64,000 bases of DNA from Tateyamaria omphalii (GTDB lineage Bacteria > Pseudomonadota > Alphaproteobacteria > Rhodobacterales > Rhodobacteraceae): contig NZ_CP019312.1 in NCBI RefSeq assembly GCF_001969365.1, positions 1,488,001 to 1,552,000 on the forward strand, written 5' to 3'. Positions 21,293 to 31,205 of the stretch are shown piece by piece. The position numbers and the translations under genes are program-made. Position 1 is the stretch's first letter; every line of letters begins with the position of its first letter. Under the pieces are notes generated by a model that saw only the letters and a list, made by a program, of their open reading frames with translations, had not been told where the DNA came from and did not search any database.

Positions 21293-22125
21293 GCAATACC
21301 GAACAGGAAGACTTCTGGACCTCAGACGCAGGCCCGCACTGGGTGGCGGAACAGGAAAACATGGATGCGGTACTGGCACCTGTGCTGGACCTTCTCATGG
21401 ATCGCGCAGCGCTTAAACCGGGCGACCGGGTGCTCGACATAGGCTGCGGCACCGGTGTTAGCGTAGCCAGGGCGGCGCAGGCGGTGGGGTCGTCGGGCCA
21501 TGTCACGGGCCTCGACATCTCGCCAACGATGCTCGATCTGGCCGCCAGTCGGAACACGGGCAACACCACATCCTTTCTCAAGGCGGATGCGCAAACCCAC
21601 GATTTTGCCACAGCTTATGACGCGATGATCTCACGCTTTGGCGTGATGTTTTTCGACAACACCGTGGCGGCGTTCGCCAACCTGAACGCAGCCCTCGAGC
21701 CGGGCGGCAAGATGACCTTTGCCGCATGGGGACCGGCGCCACAAAACCCCTATTTCATGGTACCGGCCAAGGCCGCCATTAGCGTGCTGGGCGACATGCC
21801 CAAGGTGGACCGCACCCTGCCTGGCCCCTTCGCATTCGAGGATGCGGATCATGTGCTGGGCATGATGCATGACGCCAAGCTGACCGAATCCGAAGTAGAC
21901 ACTGTCCACCTCGACCTCACACCACCGGGCGATGCCGCCGATACCGCCGCCCTGCTGCTCAAGATCGGGCCAGCACAACGGGCTGTTACCTACCACGAGG
22001 CCGACGCCGCCACGACAGCACGGGTCAAAGACGCCGTGGCCGACGCCATCGCACAATTCGATACGGACCTCGGCCTGCGCATCCCGGCCTGCGTCCACAT
22101 CTTCTCGGCCCGCAAACCCGCTTGA
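21289..22125 (+). CDS. Class I SAM-dependent methyltransferase
   Basis: A 278-residue methyltransferase with SAM motif I VLDIGCGTGVSVARAA (about residues 48-63) and the acidic residue after GLDIS. The remaining motifs fit UbiE/Methyltransf_11-type enzymes. It starts with GTG in the GTGA overlap with the corrinoid activator and has no other good start, so the two proteins are probably made together. The substrate is unknown. The pairing with a corrinoid activator hints at methyl-group metabolism, but nothing in the sequence proves this. A tRNA gene follows 36 bp downstream. Confidence 0.82.
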   Translation: MSNTEQEDFWTSDAGPHWVAEQENMDAVLAPVLDLLMDRAALKPGDRVLDIGCGTGVSVARAAQAVGSSGHVTGLDISPTMLDLAASRNTGNTTSFLKADAQTHDFATAYDAMISRFGVMFFDNTVAAFANLNAALEPGGKMTFAAWGPAPQNPYFMVPAKAAISVLGDMPKVDRTLPGPFAFEDADHVLGMMHDAKLTESEVDTVHLDLTPPGDAADTAALLLKIGPAQRAVTYHEADAATTARVKDAVADAIAQFDTDLGLRIPACVHIFSARKPA

Positions 22126-22161
22126 CGCCAGCCACCGCCGCGCCTATCCCAACCCCCGAGC

Positions 22162-22235
22162 GCGGGTATGGTGAAAAGGTATCACGGCAGCTTCCCAAGC
22201 TTTAGTTACGGGTTCGATTCCCGTTACCCGCTCCA
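22162..22235 (+). tRNA. tRNA-Gly, anticodon CCC
   Basis: The 74 nt fold as a cloverleaf: acceptor GCGGGTA/TACCCGC, D-stem GTGA/TCAC, anticodon loop TTCCCAA, T-stem ACGGG/CCCGT with loop TTCGATT, discriminator T and encoded CCA. The anticodon stem GCAGC/GCTTT has three good pairs next to the loop, but the outer two are G-U and C-U. Confidence 0.93.
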
Positions 22236-22292
22236 CTCCCTACTTGCGTCTAACGCGCCCACCGGCCAAGCATGGACGGCGGGAGGGGAGCT

Positions 22293-23936
22293 ATGAATAT
22301 CCTGTTCATCATGTATGACCAGCTGCGGTTCGATTACCTCGGCTGCGCTGGGCACCCGCACCTGCACACGCCGAACTTCGACCGAATCGCGGCCCTGGCC
22401 GTGCGGTTCACGAACGCCTATGTACAATCGCCGATCTGCGGCGGCTCACGCATGTGTTTCTATACGGGCCGGTATGCGTCATCCCATGGCGCGCACTGGA
22501 ACGGCTTTCCACTCCGCGTCGGCGAGCAGACCTTGGGCGACCACCTGCGCAAGATCGGCATGTCCTGTCACCTGATCGGCAAGACCCACATGACCGTCGA
22601 CGGTGAAGGGATGGAACGGCTCGGCCTCGACGCGGGCAGCCTGATCGGCGTCCGCACATCCGAATGCGGGTTCGACCCATGGGTTCGCGATGATGGGCTC
22701 TGGGCCGAGGGCCCGGACGGATTTTATGACGAAAGACGAAGTCCTTACAACGAATACCTCAAGTCTCAAGGGTACGACGGCACCAACCCGTGGGCCGACT
22801 ATGCCAATGCAGGGGTCAGGGGTGGTCGGATCGCCTCGGGCTGGTTCTTTGACAACACCGACCTGCCTGCCAATATCCGCGAAAAAGACAGCGAAACGCC
22901 CTGGCTCACCTCCGAAGCGATCCGCTTCATTGATCAGGCGCAAGGCCCATGGTGCGCGCATCTGAGCTATATCAAACCCCACTGGCCGTACATCGTGCCT
23001 GCCCCCTATCATGCCATGTACGGCCCTGAACACGTGCCGCCCGCGACCCGCGCCGACGCGGAAAGGGAACAGGCGCACCCGGTCTACGACGCCTTCATGA
23101 ACGGCCCTGTCGGCCGCGCCTTCCAAGACGAACAGGTGCGGGCCAAAGTCATCCCCGCCTACATGGGCCTCATCAAGCAATGCGACGACCAGCTTGGCCG
23201 CCTGCTCGATCACCTCGAGGGCACCGGGCGCATGCAAGACACCATGATCGTGCTGACATCGGACCATGGCGATTATCTGGGCGACCACTGGCTGGGCGAG
23301 AAAAACCTGTTCCACGACCCATCGGTCAAAGTGCCGCTGATCATCTACGACCCGCGCAATGCGGCAAACAGCACGCGCGGCACCACCTGCGACGCGCTGG
23401 TGGAATCCATCGACCTCGCAGCGACCTTCATCGAAGCGGCCGGCGGCACCGTCCCCGACCACATCATCGAAGGGCGTAGCCTCCAGCCCTGGCTCCACGG
23501 CCAAACTCCATTATGGCGCGACTACGCCATCTCCGAATATGATTTCTCGGCCACCCCGGTGGCCGTCAAACTGGAGCTCGAACCACGCGACTGCCGCCTC
23601 TTCATGGTCTTCGACGGACGCTACAAGCTCATGCATTGCGCCGCGCCCACCTTGCGCAACATGCTCTTCGACCTCGCAACCGACCCCGAAGAGCTGCGCG
23701 ACCTGGCCAAGACCGAAGCGCACCGCGACATCGAAGCCAAACTGCTCGCCCACCTCCGCGACTGGGGCCTGCGCATGTCGCAACGCACGACGCGGTCGGA
23801 GGACCAGATCAAGGCCATGCGCGGCGCCTCGACAGCCAAAGGCGTCCTGATTCACCTCAAGGACGGATCGGAAGTCGATGAAAAGCTGACAGAAAAATAC
23901 CGCGGATTTGCCCGCCAGAACCACCTGACGGACTGA
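22293..23936 (+). CDS. Sulfatase / phosphonate monoester hydrolase-family enzyme
   Basis: A 547-residue alkaline-phosphatase-superfamily hydrolase. Metal ligands are visible at Asp9-Gln10 (MYDQLRFD) and in TSDHGDYLGDHW. The nucleophile position is Cys49 in CGGSR, where formylglycine would form. The usual sequon is C-x-P/A-x-R; here the third position is Gly. There is no signal peptide, so it is probably cytoplasmic like phosphonate monoester hydrolases, and the overall layout is closer to those than to secreted arylsulfatases. The ATG at 22293 follows a strong GGGAGGGGAG site; an in-frame ATG at 22272 is less likely. It is convergent with the ligase gene (3-bp gap). Confidence 0.82.
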   Translation: MNILFIMYDQLRFDYLGCAGHPHLHTPNFDRIAALAVRFTNAYVQSPICGGSRMCFYTGRYASSHGAHWNGFPLRVGEQTLGDHLRKIGMSCHLIGKTHMTVDGEGMERLGLDAGSLIGVRTSECGFDPWVRDDGLWAEGPDGFYDERRSPYNEYLKSQGYDGTNPWADYANAGVRGGRIASGWFFDNTDLPANIREKDSETPWLTSEAIRFIDQAQGPWCAHLSYIKPHWPYIVPAPYHAMYGPEHVPPATRADAEREQAHPVYDAFMNGPVGRAFQDEQVRAKVIPAYMGLIKQCDDQLGRLLDHLEGTGRMQDTMIVLTSDHGDYLGDHWLGEKNLFHDPSVKVPLIIYDPRNAANSTRGTTCDALVESIDLAATFIEAAGGTVPDHIIEGRSLQPWLHGQTPLWRDYAISEYDFSATPVAVKLELEPRDCRLFMVFDGRYKLMHCAAPTLRNMLFDLATDPEELRDLAKTEAHRDIEAKLLAHLRDWGLRMSQRTTRSEDQIKAMRGASTAKGVLIHLKDGSEVDEKLTEKYRGFARQNHLTD

Positions 23937-23939
23937 CCG

Positions 23940-25559
23940 CTAACCGATCAGGACCTCGCCAAACGCGTCCCGCAGGGTCCGCTTCAGCACCTTGCCCGTC
24001 GCGTTGCGTGGCAGTACATCTGTAAAGACAACCTTGTCCGGCACCTGCCACTTGGCGATCTTGCCCTCGAAAACCTCCAGCACCTCTGCCTCCGACGGGC
24101 TCTGCCCCTCGGCGGGCACAGCCACCAGCACCGGCCGCTCGTCCCACTTCTCGTGCCGCGCACCAATCACGGCAGCGTCGGCAAGTGCGGGATGGGCAAT
24201 GGCGATATTCTCCAGATCCACGGACGAAATCCACTCGCCCCCGGACTTGATGATGTCCTTCGACCGATCCTTGATCGACAGATACCCGTCAGGATCCAGC
24301 GTCGCCACATCGCCCGTATCAAACCACCCATTCGTCAGCGTCTCGTCCCGTGACTTCAGGAAATAGCTGTCCAAAATCCAGTGCCCCCGCACCATCAGCG
24401 CGCCCTGCGCCTCGCCATCATGGGGCAGCGGGTTGCCGTCCTCGTCCATGATCTCCAACTCAACGCCCCAAGGCGGACGCCCTTGGTTCTCGCGCAGCTT
24501 ATGCTGCGCCTCGATCGGCAGATCGGCGTGCTTGGCCAGCGGTTGGTTGCTGGATCCCAGTGGCGACATCTCGGTCATGCCCCAGGCGTGGATCAACTCC
24601 ACGTCATATTTCTCGCGGAAGGCCGCTATCATCGACGGCGGACAGGCCGACCCACCCACAACGGTCCGCTTCAACGACGCTAATTGCGAGCCTGACGCCG
24701 CCGCCTCGCCCAAAAGCCCCAACCAGATCGTCGGCACACCAAGGGCAATCGACACCTTGCACCCGTCAATCAGCTTGACCAGCGACGGCCCATCCAGTCC
24801 CGGCCCCGGCAACACCATCCGCGCGCCCACCTGCGCACAGGCATAGGGCGTCCCCCAGGCATTCACATGAAACATCGGCACAACGGGCAGGACGACATCG
24901 CGGGCTGAAACCCCTATGCAATCCGGCGTGTTGAACGCAAACGCATGCAGCACAGTCGACCGATGCGAATAAAGCACCCCCTTCGGGTTCCCGGTCGTCC
25001 CCGACGTATAGCACAGCGATGACGCCGTATTCTCATCGAACTCCGGCCATTCAAAGTCAGGCGCGCCGGTCTCAACCAACGCGTCGTAGAATTCCAATCC
25101 CTCGATCTCGGCAGCCGCGTCTTCATCGCGCCCTTCCATCAAAACGATATGCTGCACACCGGGGATCTTGTCCCGGATCGCCTTCACCAACGGGACAAAG
25201 GTACGGTCGATAAACAGCACACGATCCTCGGCATGGTTGATGATGTAGATCAGCTGTTCCGGAAACAGCCGCGGGTTGATGGTGTGGCACACCAGCCCCG
25301 CGCCGGACACGCCAAAATAAATCTCCAGATGCCGCCGGTTGTTCCACGCAATGGTCGCGCAACGCGCCTGCGGCTCCAGCCCCAGCTTCAGCAGTGCATC
25401 ACCCAAACGGCGGCTGTTGGCGCCTACCGTCCCCCAATTCGTTTCCTCAACACCACCACCCGTGTTGACAGACGAAATGACCGTCTCTGCATGATACCGT
25501 GCCGCATGGTCTACAAGGGACGAAATGGTCAGAGGATAGTTCATCATTTGGCCAAGCAT
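23940..25559 (-). CDS. dmdB: Acyl-CoA synthetase, DmdB-like (3-methylmercaptopropionyl-CoA ligase candidate)
   Basis: A 539-residue AMP-forming acyl-CoA ligase. The P-loop is YTSGTTGNPKG, the A5 motif is AWGMTEMSP, the A8 hinge is GWFDTGDVATLDPDGYLSIKDRSKD, and the catalytic lysine lies in NATGKVLKR. The N-terminus MLGQMMNYPLTISSLVDHAARYH closely resembles, from memory, the Ruegeria pomeroyi DmdB enzymes that activate methylmercaptopropionate in DMSP demethylation. Medium-chain fatty-acyl-CoA ligases share the motifs, so the substrate remains an inference. No dmdA, dmdC or dmdD is in the window. It is a single leftward gene. Confidence 0.75.
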   Translation of the reverse strand: MLGQMMNYPLTISSLVDHAARYHAETVISSVNTGGGVEETNWGTVGANSRRLGDALLKLGLEPQARCATIAWNNRRHLEIYFGVSGAGLVCHTINPRLFPEQLIYIINHAEDRVLFIDRTFVPLVKAIRDKIPGVQHIVLMEGRDEDAAAEIEGLEFYDALVETGAPDFEWPEFDENTASSLCYTSGTTGNPKGVLYSHRSTVLHAFAFNTPDCIGVSARDVVLPVVPMFHVNAWGTPYACAQVGARMVLPGPGLDGPSLVKLIDGCKVSIALGVPTIWLGLLGEAAASGSQLASLKRTVVGGSACPPSMIAAFREKYDVELIHAWGMTEMSPLGSSNQPLAKHADLPIEAQHKLRENQGRPPWGVELEIMDEDGNPLPHDGEAQGALMVRGHWILDSYFLKSRDETLTNGWFDTGDVATLDPDGYLSIKDRSKDIIKSGGEWISSVDLENIAIAHPALADAAVIGARHEKWDERPVLVAVPAEGQSPSEAEVLEVFEGKIAKWQVPDKVVFTDVLPRNATGKVLKRTLRDAFGEVLIG

Positions 25560-25693
25560 GGGCGCCTCCCGTTTTTCCTGTCAGAGCAACGCCTTGCCCA
25601 CACGAGCCCTCCCAGACCGCGCGCGTTCCTCCCTTGACCCGACCCTGCCAAGCGGCGGCGCGCCTTGCAAGCACGACGTCGAATGGCTGACGC

Positions 25694-25724
25694 AAAGAAA
25701 AGGGCCGGCACAGTGGCCGGCCCT
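25694..25724 (-). terminator. Rho-independent terminator of the haem peroxidase gene
   Basis: On the minus strand the 9-bp perfect stem AGGGCCGGC/GCCGGCCCT, with a 6-nt loop, is followed by TTTTCTTT. It begins 22 bp after the peroxidase stop. Confidence 0.75.
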
Positions 25725-25745
25725 CCCTCCGTCACAACAGTCAGT

Positions 25746-27230
25746 TCACCCGCACTGCAGGTCCTCGGCATGGGCAATATGCCCACGATGCGCTTCCACA
25801 TAGGCGATCAGACCCGCCATCACGCTCGGCTGCCCTTTGAAACCGTGCCACGGCTTGAAGTGCGGCACATGCAGGAAGGTGGTGGGATCACGCTTGAGCA
25901 GATTGGCAAAGACGGACGCCACCAGACGGCCACCCGCACCGGTCAGCTTGCCATGGCCTTTCTCGCCCGCCTCTTGCAGGCAGTAGAACCAAAGTGGCGT
26001 CTTGGTAATGCCCTTGGCTCTCAGAATGTCCGGCACATCAAGGACATGGGTGCCCAGATGGGCCGCCAATTGCTGCCCGCTCGCCAGCTGGTAAGTATAG
26101 CGATCACGCACCATGTTGCGCAGCGCGAGGTTGCGCGACTGCTCCAGCGTCAGCTCCTCCTCGATGTCACCAAGCGCGATGGGCGCATGCACAAAGGGCA
26201 GGTTCAACAGCGGCGTACCCAGCTTCGGCCCCACGGGCCGCGCCTTTTGCGACGTCACCGCACCGTTCAGCCCAAAAAACATCGCATAGTCGATGTTGCC
26301 GTCCACGGGCCGCGGACCAAAGCCGGGCAATGCAAACAGACCCTTGGGGGCGGCCCCATCCGTCAGCGCATATTCAAACTGCGTGGTAGCATGACCAAAG
26401 CGGTACGCAGCCCCGGTGAACTCCACAGGCATCACCGGCGCATCCCAACCAAAGGGATCGTTCTGCAACGCCCAATCGAGGCATTCCTGCTGAACGAACG
26501 CGGGCAGCAATTCACACCACACAATCCACTGGTAATGCAGACGGATGAACCGGCGCACCTCCTCGAAATTCGCGAGCTTCGGGCTGACATGATCGTGCCA
26601 GACATGTTTGGGCAGCCCCTCATGGGCGCAGGCACTGATGTCCTTGGCATCTTCGCCCCCTTCGACCCGCTTGCTCATCAGAATGTTGTGCAGCTCGATG
26701 AAAATCGACTGGACTTGGGCCACGAGAATATTCTCGTCATTGCGTGGATCACCGATCAGCGCCTTGCCCGCGCAGGTCCGCGCCAGGTCGCGGGGGTTGT
26801 CCTCGCGGCCATGGACAAGAAACTGCTCCGCCTCGCCAGCGCCATACAGATGCGGCGATGCCTCCGGCCCCGCGCCATACACGCAATCCAGATCCAGGCT
26901 GGGCGTGCGCACATTGGGAATGGTCGAAGGATCAATCCGCGTCCCTAGGGCCGAGGTCGCGTCGAGCGTGATGTCGTGATCGACGAACTGCCCCAGAAAG
27001 GTCATACCCGCATCCGCGGGCCCGTCCTCATTCTCTGTAGCGCCCATCGCATTCGCCAGCGCGTGCAGCGTCGCAATCACATCTGCATGAGAGATGTTTT
27101 TGATGTGAACCGGGTTCGCAGGCAGAACCCGCCCCAGCGTCTGCGCAAAGGGCCGCGCAGGCCCATTGCCTTGAATACATGTTTTGAAAAGTTGATCGAG
27201 CCGTGTCAGCCCGTGCTGTGTGCCAGCCAT
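25746..27230 (-). CDS. Animal-type haem peroxidase
   Basis: A 494-residue member of the peroxidase-cyclooxygenase superfamily. Residues equivalent to the myeloperoxidase active site are all present: Gln81, Asp84 and His85 in GQFVDHDIT (distal site and one ester-linking Asp), Arg163 and Glu166 in GDPRNDEN (catalytic Arg and the other ester-linking acid), and proximal His280 in YRFGHATT. It therefore looks catalytically competent and able to attach haem covalently. There is no signal peptide or membrane segment, so a cytoplasmic location or a non-Sec export route must be considered. The substrate is unknown. It is a single gene with its own terminator. Confidence 0.83.
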   Translation of the reverse strand: MAGTQHGLTRLDQLFKTCIQGNGPARPFAQTLGRVLPANPVHIKNISHADVIATLHALANAMGATENEDGPADAGMTFLGQFVDHDITLDATSALGTRIDPSTIPNVRTPSLDLDCVYGAGPEASPHLYGAGEAEQFLVHGREDNPRDLARTCAGKALIGDPRNDENILVAQVQSIFIELHNILMSKRVEGGEDAKDISACAHEGLPKHVWHDHVSPKLANFEEVRRFIRLHYQWIVWCELLPAFVQQECLDWALQNDPFGWDAPVMPVEFTGAAYRFGHATTQFEYALTDGAAPKGLFALPGFGPRPVDGNIDYAMFFGLNGAVTSQKARPVGPKLGTPLLNLPFVHAPIALGDIEEELTLEQSRNLALRNMVRDRYTYQLASGQQLAAHLGTHVLDVPDILRAKGITKTPLWFYCLQEAGEKGHGKLTGAGGRLVASVFANLLKRDPTTFLHVPHFKPWHGFKGQPSVMAGLIAYVEAHRGHIAHAEDLQCG

Positions 27231-27374
27231 AATATTGGCCTCCGGTGCATGTTAAAAGAAACAGGGCAAAATATCTGACGCCCTGCGCAACGGTATTGCG
27301 CTTTCAACCGCAAGTCAGGTCAGAGATTCCCCACCCGAAAAGGCGCGCAAAGGAAAAATCCGCGCAACGCCCCC

Positions 27375-27426
27375 CTTCTTCTGGCTGAAAATACTTTCGG
27401 GGCGTTTGAGGGGCAGACAGCCCCTC
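27375..27426. repeat. Intergenic repeat family A, copy 4
   Basis: CTTCTTCTGGCTGAAAATAC, a CGGGGCG block, then GAGGGGC/GCCCCTC. It has the same orientation as copies 1 and 5. It lies in the 248-bp space between pgi and the peroxidase gene, where I see no other feature. Confidence 0.7.
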
Positions 27427-27478
27427 ATTCAAAAAAGTGAATCGCGTGCGCCGCAGGCGCGCCTTTCGACAGTGGGCC

Positions 27479-29053
27479 TTAGCGGTGCGTATGCAAATAT
27501 CGCACCAACGCCTGGGTCGAGCCGTCCTTGTCGTCCGCGGGGGCCTCTCCCTCGACAATCGGCTGCAATGCGGTTGCTAGTTCTTTGCCCAACTCCACGC
27601 CCCATTGGTCGTAAGAATTGATGCCGAGGATTACGCCCTCGACAAAAACCCGATGCTCGTACAGCGCCACGATCTGGCCCAGCGTGAACGGATCCAACTT
27701 GGGATAGATAAGCGTCGTGGACGGCCGGTTCCCGGCAAAGACGCGGTGTGCCGCCTGCCGCTCCAACTCTGTACCCTCGAATTTGTCCGCTATTTTCGCC
27801 CGCGCCTCGTCCAGGGACCGCCCGCGCATCAACGCCTCGGACTGTGCCAGGCAATTGGCCACCAACAGGTCGTGATGATGGCGCAGCTCCGGCTCGTGGC
27901 CCTCACAGGCGACCATGAATTCGCAGGGGATCACGGACGTCCCCTGATGGATCAACTGGTAAAACGCGTGCTGCCCGTTTGTACCGGGCGCACCCCAGAC
28001 CACAGGGCCGCTCTCCTCCGGCACGGCACCGCCATCCATAGTCACCGACTTACCGTTAGATTCCATCTCAAGCTGCTGGAAATAGTCTGGCAGCTGCCCC
28101 AACCGCTGGTCATAGGGTAACACGGCCCGCGTCGCATGGCCCAGCACCTGCCGATGCCAGATGCCGACCAGGGCCAGCATCAGCGGCATGTTCTCAGCGC
28201 CTTCGGCCGCACAGAAATGCCGGTCCATCTCCTGACCGCCGCGCAGGAACGCACGGAACCCATCCGGCCCGATGGCCAGCATGACCGACAGGCCGATCGG
28301 CCCCCACATCGAATAGCGGCCGCCGACCCAATCCTCGAAGCCAAAAACACGGGCTTCGGGAATACCAAACTCCGACGTCTTCTCCAGGTTCGTCGACAGC
28401 GCCGCAAACTGCGCGCCGGGATCACCGCCGTGGTCCTGCATCCACGCCCGCGCCGTGCGCGCATTGGTCATCGTCTCGATGGTGGTAAAGGTCTTGGACG
28501 CCACAATCACCAGCGTCGTTTTCGCATCCAGCCCCCGCAACGTGTCAGCAATATGCGCCCCATCGACATTGGACACGAAATGAACACGCGGCCCGTCGTG
28601 GTAGGGCGACAGCGCCTGCACCGCCATGGCAGGGCCAAGGTCCGACCCGCCAATCCCGATATTCACGACATCGGTAATGTCACTGCAACGCACCTCTCCG
28701 GCATAGTCCTCCATCCGCGCCAACGTATCCAACACGCCCGGCATGACATCCTCGCCATCCACATGCACTGGACCACCATCCAGGTTGCGCAGTGCGGTAT
28801 GCAGCACCGCACGCCCCTCGGTCTCGTTGATCTTTTCACCCGCAAACATCGCGTCGCGCCGCGCTGCCACATTGGCGCTGCCTGCCAGCGCGAGAAGCAA
28901 GGCGCGCGTGTCGGTGTCGATATTGGTCTTGGAGTAATCAAATCGCATGTACTGCGTCTGCACGGCGAATTCATCCGCACGCGCCTCGTCAAACAGGTCC
29001 AGAATGGCGCGCCCGTCCACGGACGCGGCCTTCGTCTTCAATTCAGTCCACAT
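27479..29053 (-). CDS. pgi: Glucose-6-phosphate isomerase
   Basis: Interconverts glucose-6-phosphate and fructose-6-phosphate. The 524-residue sequence has both family signatures, [14 protein letters not shown] in the middle and [14 protein letters not shown] near the C-terminus, plus the active-site segment [10 protein letters not shown]. It is the third gene of the leftward zwf-pgl-pgi cluster, 4 bp after pgl. In Rhodobacterales glucose is mostly broken down by the Entner-Doudoroff route, and Pgi then serves to recycle or supply hexose phosphates. Confidence 0.96.
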   Translation of the reverse strand: MWTELKTKAASVDGRAILDLFDEARADEFAVQTQYMRFDYSKTNIDTDTRALLLALAGSANVAARRDAMFAGEKINETEGRAVLHTALRNLDGGPVHVDGEDVMPGVLDTLARMEDYAGEVRCSDITDVVNIGIGGSDLGPAMAVQALSPYHDGPRVHFVSNVDGAHIADTLRGLDAKTTLVIVASKTFTTIETMTNARTARAWMQDHGGDPGAQFAALSTNLEKTSEFGIPEARVFGFEDWVGGRYSMWGPIGLSVMLAIGPDGFRAFLRGGQEMDRHFCAAEGAENMPLMLALVGIWHRQVLGHATRAVLPYDQRLGQLPDYFQQLEMESNGKSVTMDGGAVPEESGPVVWGAPGTNGQHAFYQLIHQGTSVIPCEFMVACEGHEPELRHHHDLLVANCLAQSEALMRGRSLDEARAKIADKFEGTELERQAAHRVFAGNRPSTTLIYPKLDPFTLGQIVALYEHRVFVEGVILGINSYDQWGVELGKELATALQPIVEGEAPADDKDGSTQALVRYLHTHR

Positions 29054-29057
29054 GAAA

Positions 29058-29726
29058 TCACTCCGCCCAATGCACCGTAAGGCCGCTCATAACCGTCTTG
29101 ATTGGCGCTTGCGTGACATCCAAACCCTCGGCCCGCTCAAGCGCGGCCCGCTTTTCAACGCCATAAATCACCAGGTGCTTGGCCATGGCTCCGGCCAAAG
29201 CAGGGCCAGAGAACGAAATCCGCGGCTCCTGCCCCTCGACCGACACGGGCACGACAATGGGCGCGTCATCGGCCAGCATATCGGCCAGCCCCTCGGCACC
29301 CGGAAACAGCGATGCCGTGTGCATGTCCGCCCCCATGCCCAACAAAAGCAGAGAGATCGGCAATTCTTCGGCCAATTGCACGGACAATCCGGGCGCTGCC
29401 TCCTCCGGCGTCTGCCCCTCCGCGTAGAACGGCGCAAACTGCGCCGCTGCCGCACGGCTCTGAAACAAACGGTCCTTGAGCAGCGCGGTATTGGACCGCG
29501 CATGATCCTCCGGCACCCACCGTTCATCGCTCAGGATCACATGCACCCGCGCCCAATCCAGATCGGCCGCGCACAAGTTGTCAAAGATCGGCCCCGGCGT
29601 GGTCCCGCCGGGCACCACAAAGGATGCCCACTCATGCACCAGAAGACAATTCTTCAACTCGCTGGCCAGCGCGTCGGCCAGCCCCATGGCCAGCAGATCG
29701 CGGTCGGGATACTCGACGATGTTCAT
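29058..29726 (-). CDS. pgl: 6-phosphogluconolactonase
   Basis: Hydrolyses 6-phosphogluconolactone, the product of Zwf. The 222-residue protein has the typical [13 protein letters not shown] and [14 protein letters not shown] motifs (about residues 42-54 and 73-86) and a late RISFSGPAL segment. The ATG at 29726 overlaps the zwf stop in ATGA, which argues for translational coupling; the in-frame ATG at 29744 lies inside zwf and is less likely. Second gene of zwf-pgl-pgi. Confidence 0.93.
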   Translation of the reverse strand: MNIVEYPDRDLLAMGLADALASELKNCLLVHEWASFVVPGGTTPGPIFDNLCAADLDWARVHVILSDERWVPEDHARSNTALLKDRLFQSRAAAAQFAPFYAEGQTPEEAAPGLSVQLAEELPISLLLLGMGADMHTASLFPGAEGLADMLADDAPIVVPVSVEGQEPRISFSGPALAGAMAKHLVIYGVEKRAALERAEGLDVTQAPIKTVMSGLTVHWAE

Positions 29727-31174
29727 GGGGTGACCTTTCTCCACACGCGGGTGTCGCGGGCCAAAAGCTGTACCGCATCCACCGGCCCCTCGCTACCGGC
29801 ATCATAGGTCTTGGGCACATCTCCGCGCGCCTCCCAGCCGTGGATGATGGGATCGGTCCAGGCCCAGGCGGCCTCCACCTCGTCCCCGCGCATGAATAAG
29901 GTCTGGTTGCCACGGATCACATCCATGATCAGACGTTCATAGGCATCGGTCTGATCCGCACCATCCGGCCCCAACGCCTCGGCAAAGGACATATCAAGCG
30001 GCACATTCATCAGCCGCATGCCACCCGGCCCAGGCTCCTTGATGGTCACACCCAGCGTGATCCCCTCATTCGGCTGCAAGCGAATGGACAGCTCATTGCG
30101 ATGCTCCCCCGCCTCGCCAAAGATCGAATGGTTCAACTCCTTGAAGACAACGACAATCTCGCTCGACCGCGCCTTGAGCCGCTTGCCGGTGCGCAAATAG
30201 AAAGGCGTGCCCGCCCACCGCCAGTTTGAGATGCCGACCTTCATTGCAATGTAGCTCTCGGTCCGGGATCTGGCATCGCCCACCGCCTCGCGGTAGCTCG
30301 GGTCGCCGCCTTCTGCCTCATACTGGCCGCGCACGATGTGATGCGGTACCACAGCGTCCAGCGCCCGGATGACCTTCAACTTCTCATCGCGCACCGCATC
30401 GGGGTCAAATTTCGAGGGCGGCTCCATCGCGATCAGGCACAGCAATTGCATCAGGTGGTTCTGCACCATGTCGCGCATGGCACCTGACTTATCATAATAT
30501 TCACCGCGCCCGCCCACGCCCACGGTCTCGGCCACGGTGATCTGGATGTGATCGACATACTGGCTGTTCCACAACGGCTCGAACAGCATGTTGCCAAAGC
30601 GGACGGCCATAAGGTTCTGCACCGTCTCCTTGCCCAGATAATGGTCGATCCGGTAAATCTGGCGCTCGTCGAAATGCTTGGCCAGGTCGCGGTTCAGCGC
30701 CTGCGCCGTGTCCAGATCGCGGCCAAAGGGTTTTTCGACCACAATCCGGCTGTCCGCATCGGTCAGGCCGTGCTTGGTCAGGCGTTCGGCCAGATCACCA
30801 AACAGGCTCGGCCCAACCGAAAAGTAGAACGCACGCACCACATCGTCGCGCATCAACGTGACCAGATCAGTCCAGCCAGTGTCGCCGCGCGCATCAATGG
30901 TGACGAACTCCATCCGCTCCAGAAACCCATCCAGCGTGCCGTCTTCGCAGGCGCCCTCTCCACCGAACTCTGCAACAGCCTCGGCGACGAACTCACGGTA
31001 CTCTGCACTGCTCATGTCGCCGCGGGCGGCCCCGATCACACGTGCATCCTTGGGCATCTGCCCGGCACAGAACCGGCGGAACAGCCCGGGCAGGATCTTG
31101 CGGCGGGCCAGATCGCCGGTGCCTCCGAAAATCACCAGATCAAAAGGGTCCACGGGAATGACGCGCGATACCAT
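29723..31174 (-). CDS. zwf: Glucose-6-phosphate 1-dehydrogenase
   Basis: First enzyme of the oxidative pentose phosphate and Entner-Doudoroff routes. The 483-residue protein has the dinucleotide motif FGGTGDLARRK (about residues 16-26), the active-site signature RIDHYLGKETVQN, and a C-terminal beta domain ending in ARDTRVWRKV. It is the first gene of the leftward zwf-pgl-pgi operon. A LacI-type candidate operator lies 32 bp upstream of the start codon and a second palindrome lies further upstream. Confidence 0.96.
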   Translation of the reverse strand: MVSRVIPVDPFDLVIFGGTGDLARRKILPGLFRRFCAGQMPKDARVIGAARGDMSSAEYREFVAEAVAEFGGEGACEDGTLDGFLERMEFVTIDARGDTGWTDLVTLMRDDVVRAFYFSVGPSLFGDLAERLTKHGLTDADSRIVVEKPFGRDLDTAQALNRDLAKHFDERQIYRIDHYLGKETVQNLMAVRFGNMLFEPLWNSQYVDHIQITVAETVGVGGRGEYYDKSGAMRDMVQNHLMQLLCLIAMEPPSKFDPDAVRDEKLKVIRALDAVVPHHIVRGQYEAEGGDPSYREAVGDARSRTESYIAMKVGISNWRWAGTPFYLRTGKRLKARSSEIVVVFKELNHSIFGEAGEHRNELSIRLQPNEGITLGVTIKEPGPGGMRLMNVPLDMSFAEALGPDGADQTDAYERLIMDVIRGNQTLFMRGDEVEAAWAWTDPIIHGWEARGDVPKTYDAGSEGPVDAVQLLARDTRVWRKVTP

Positions 31175-31205
31175 GGCAAGGGCTCCCTCTTGCGTGCCTG
31201 CAAAA

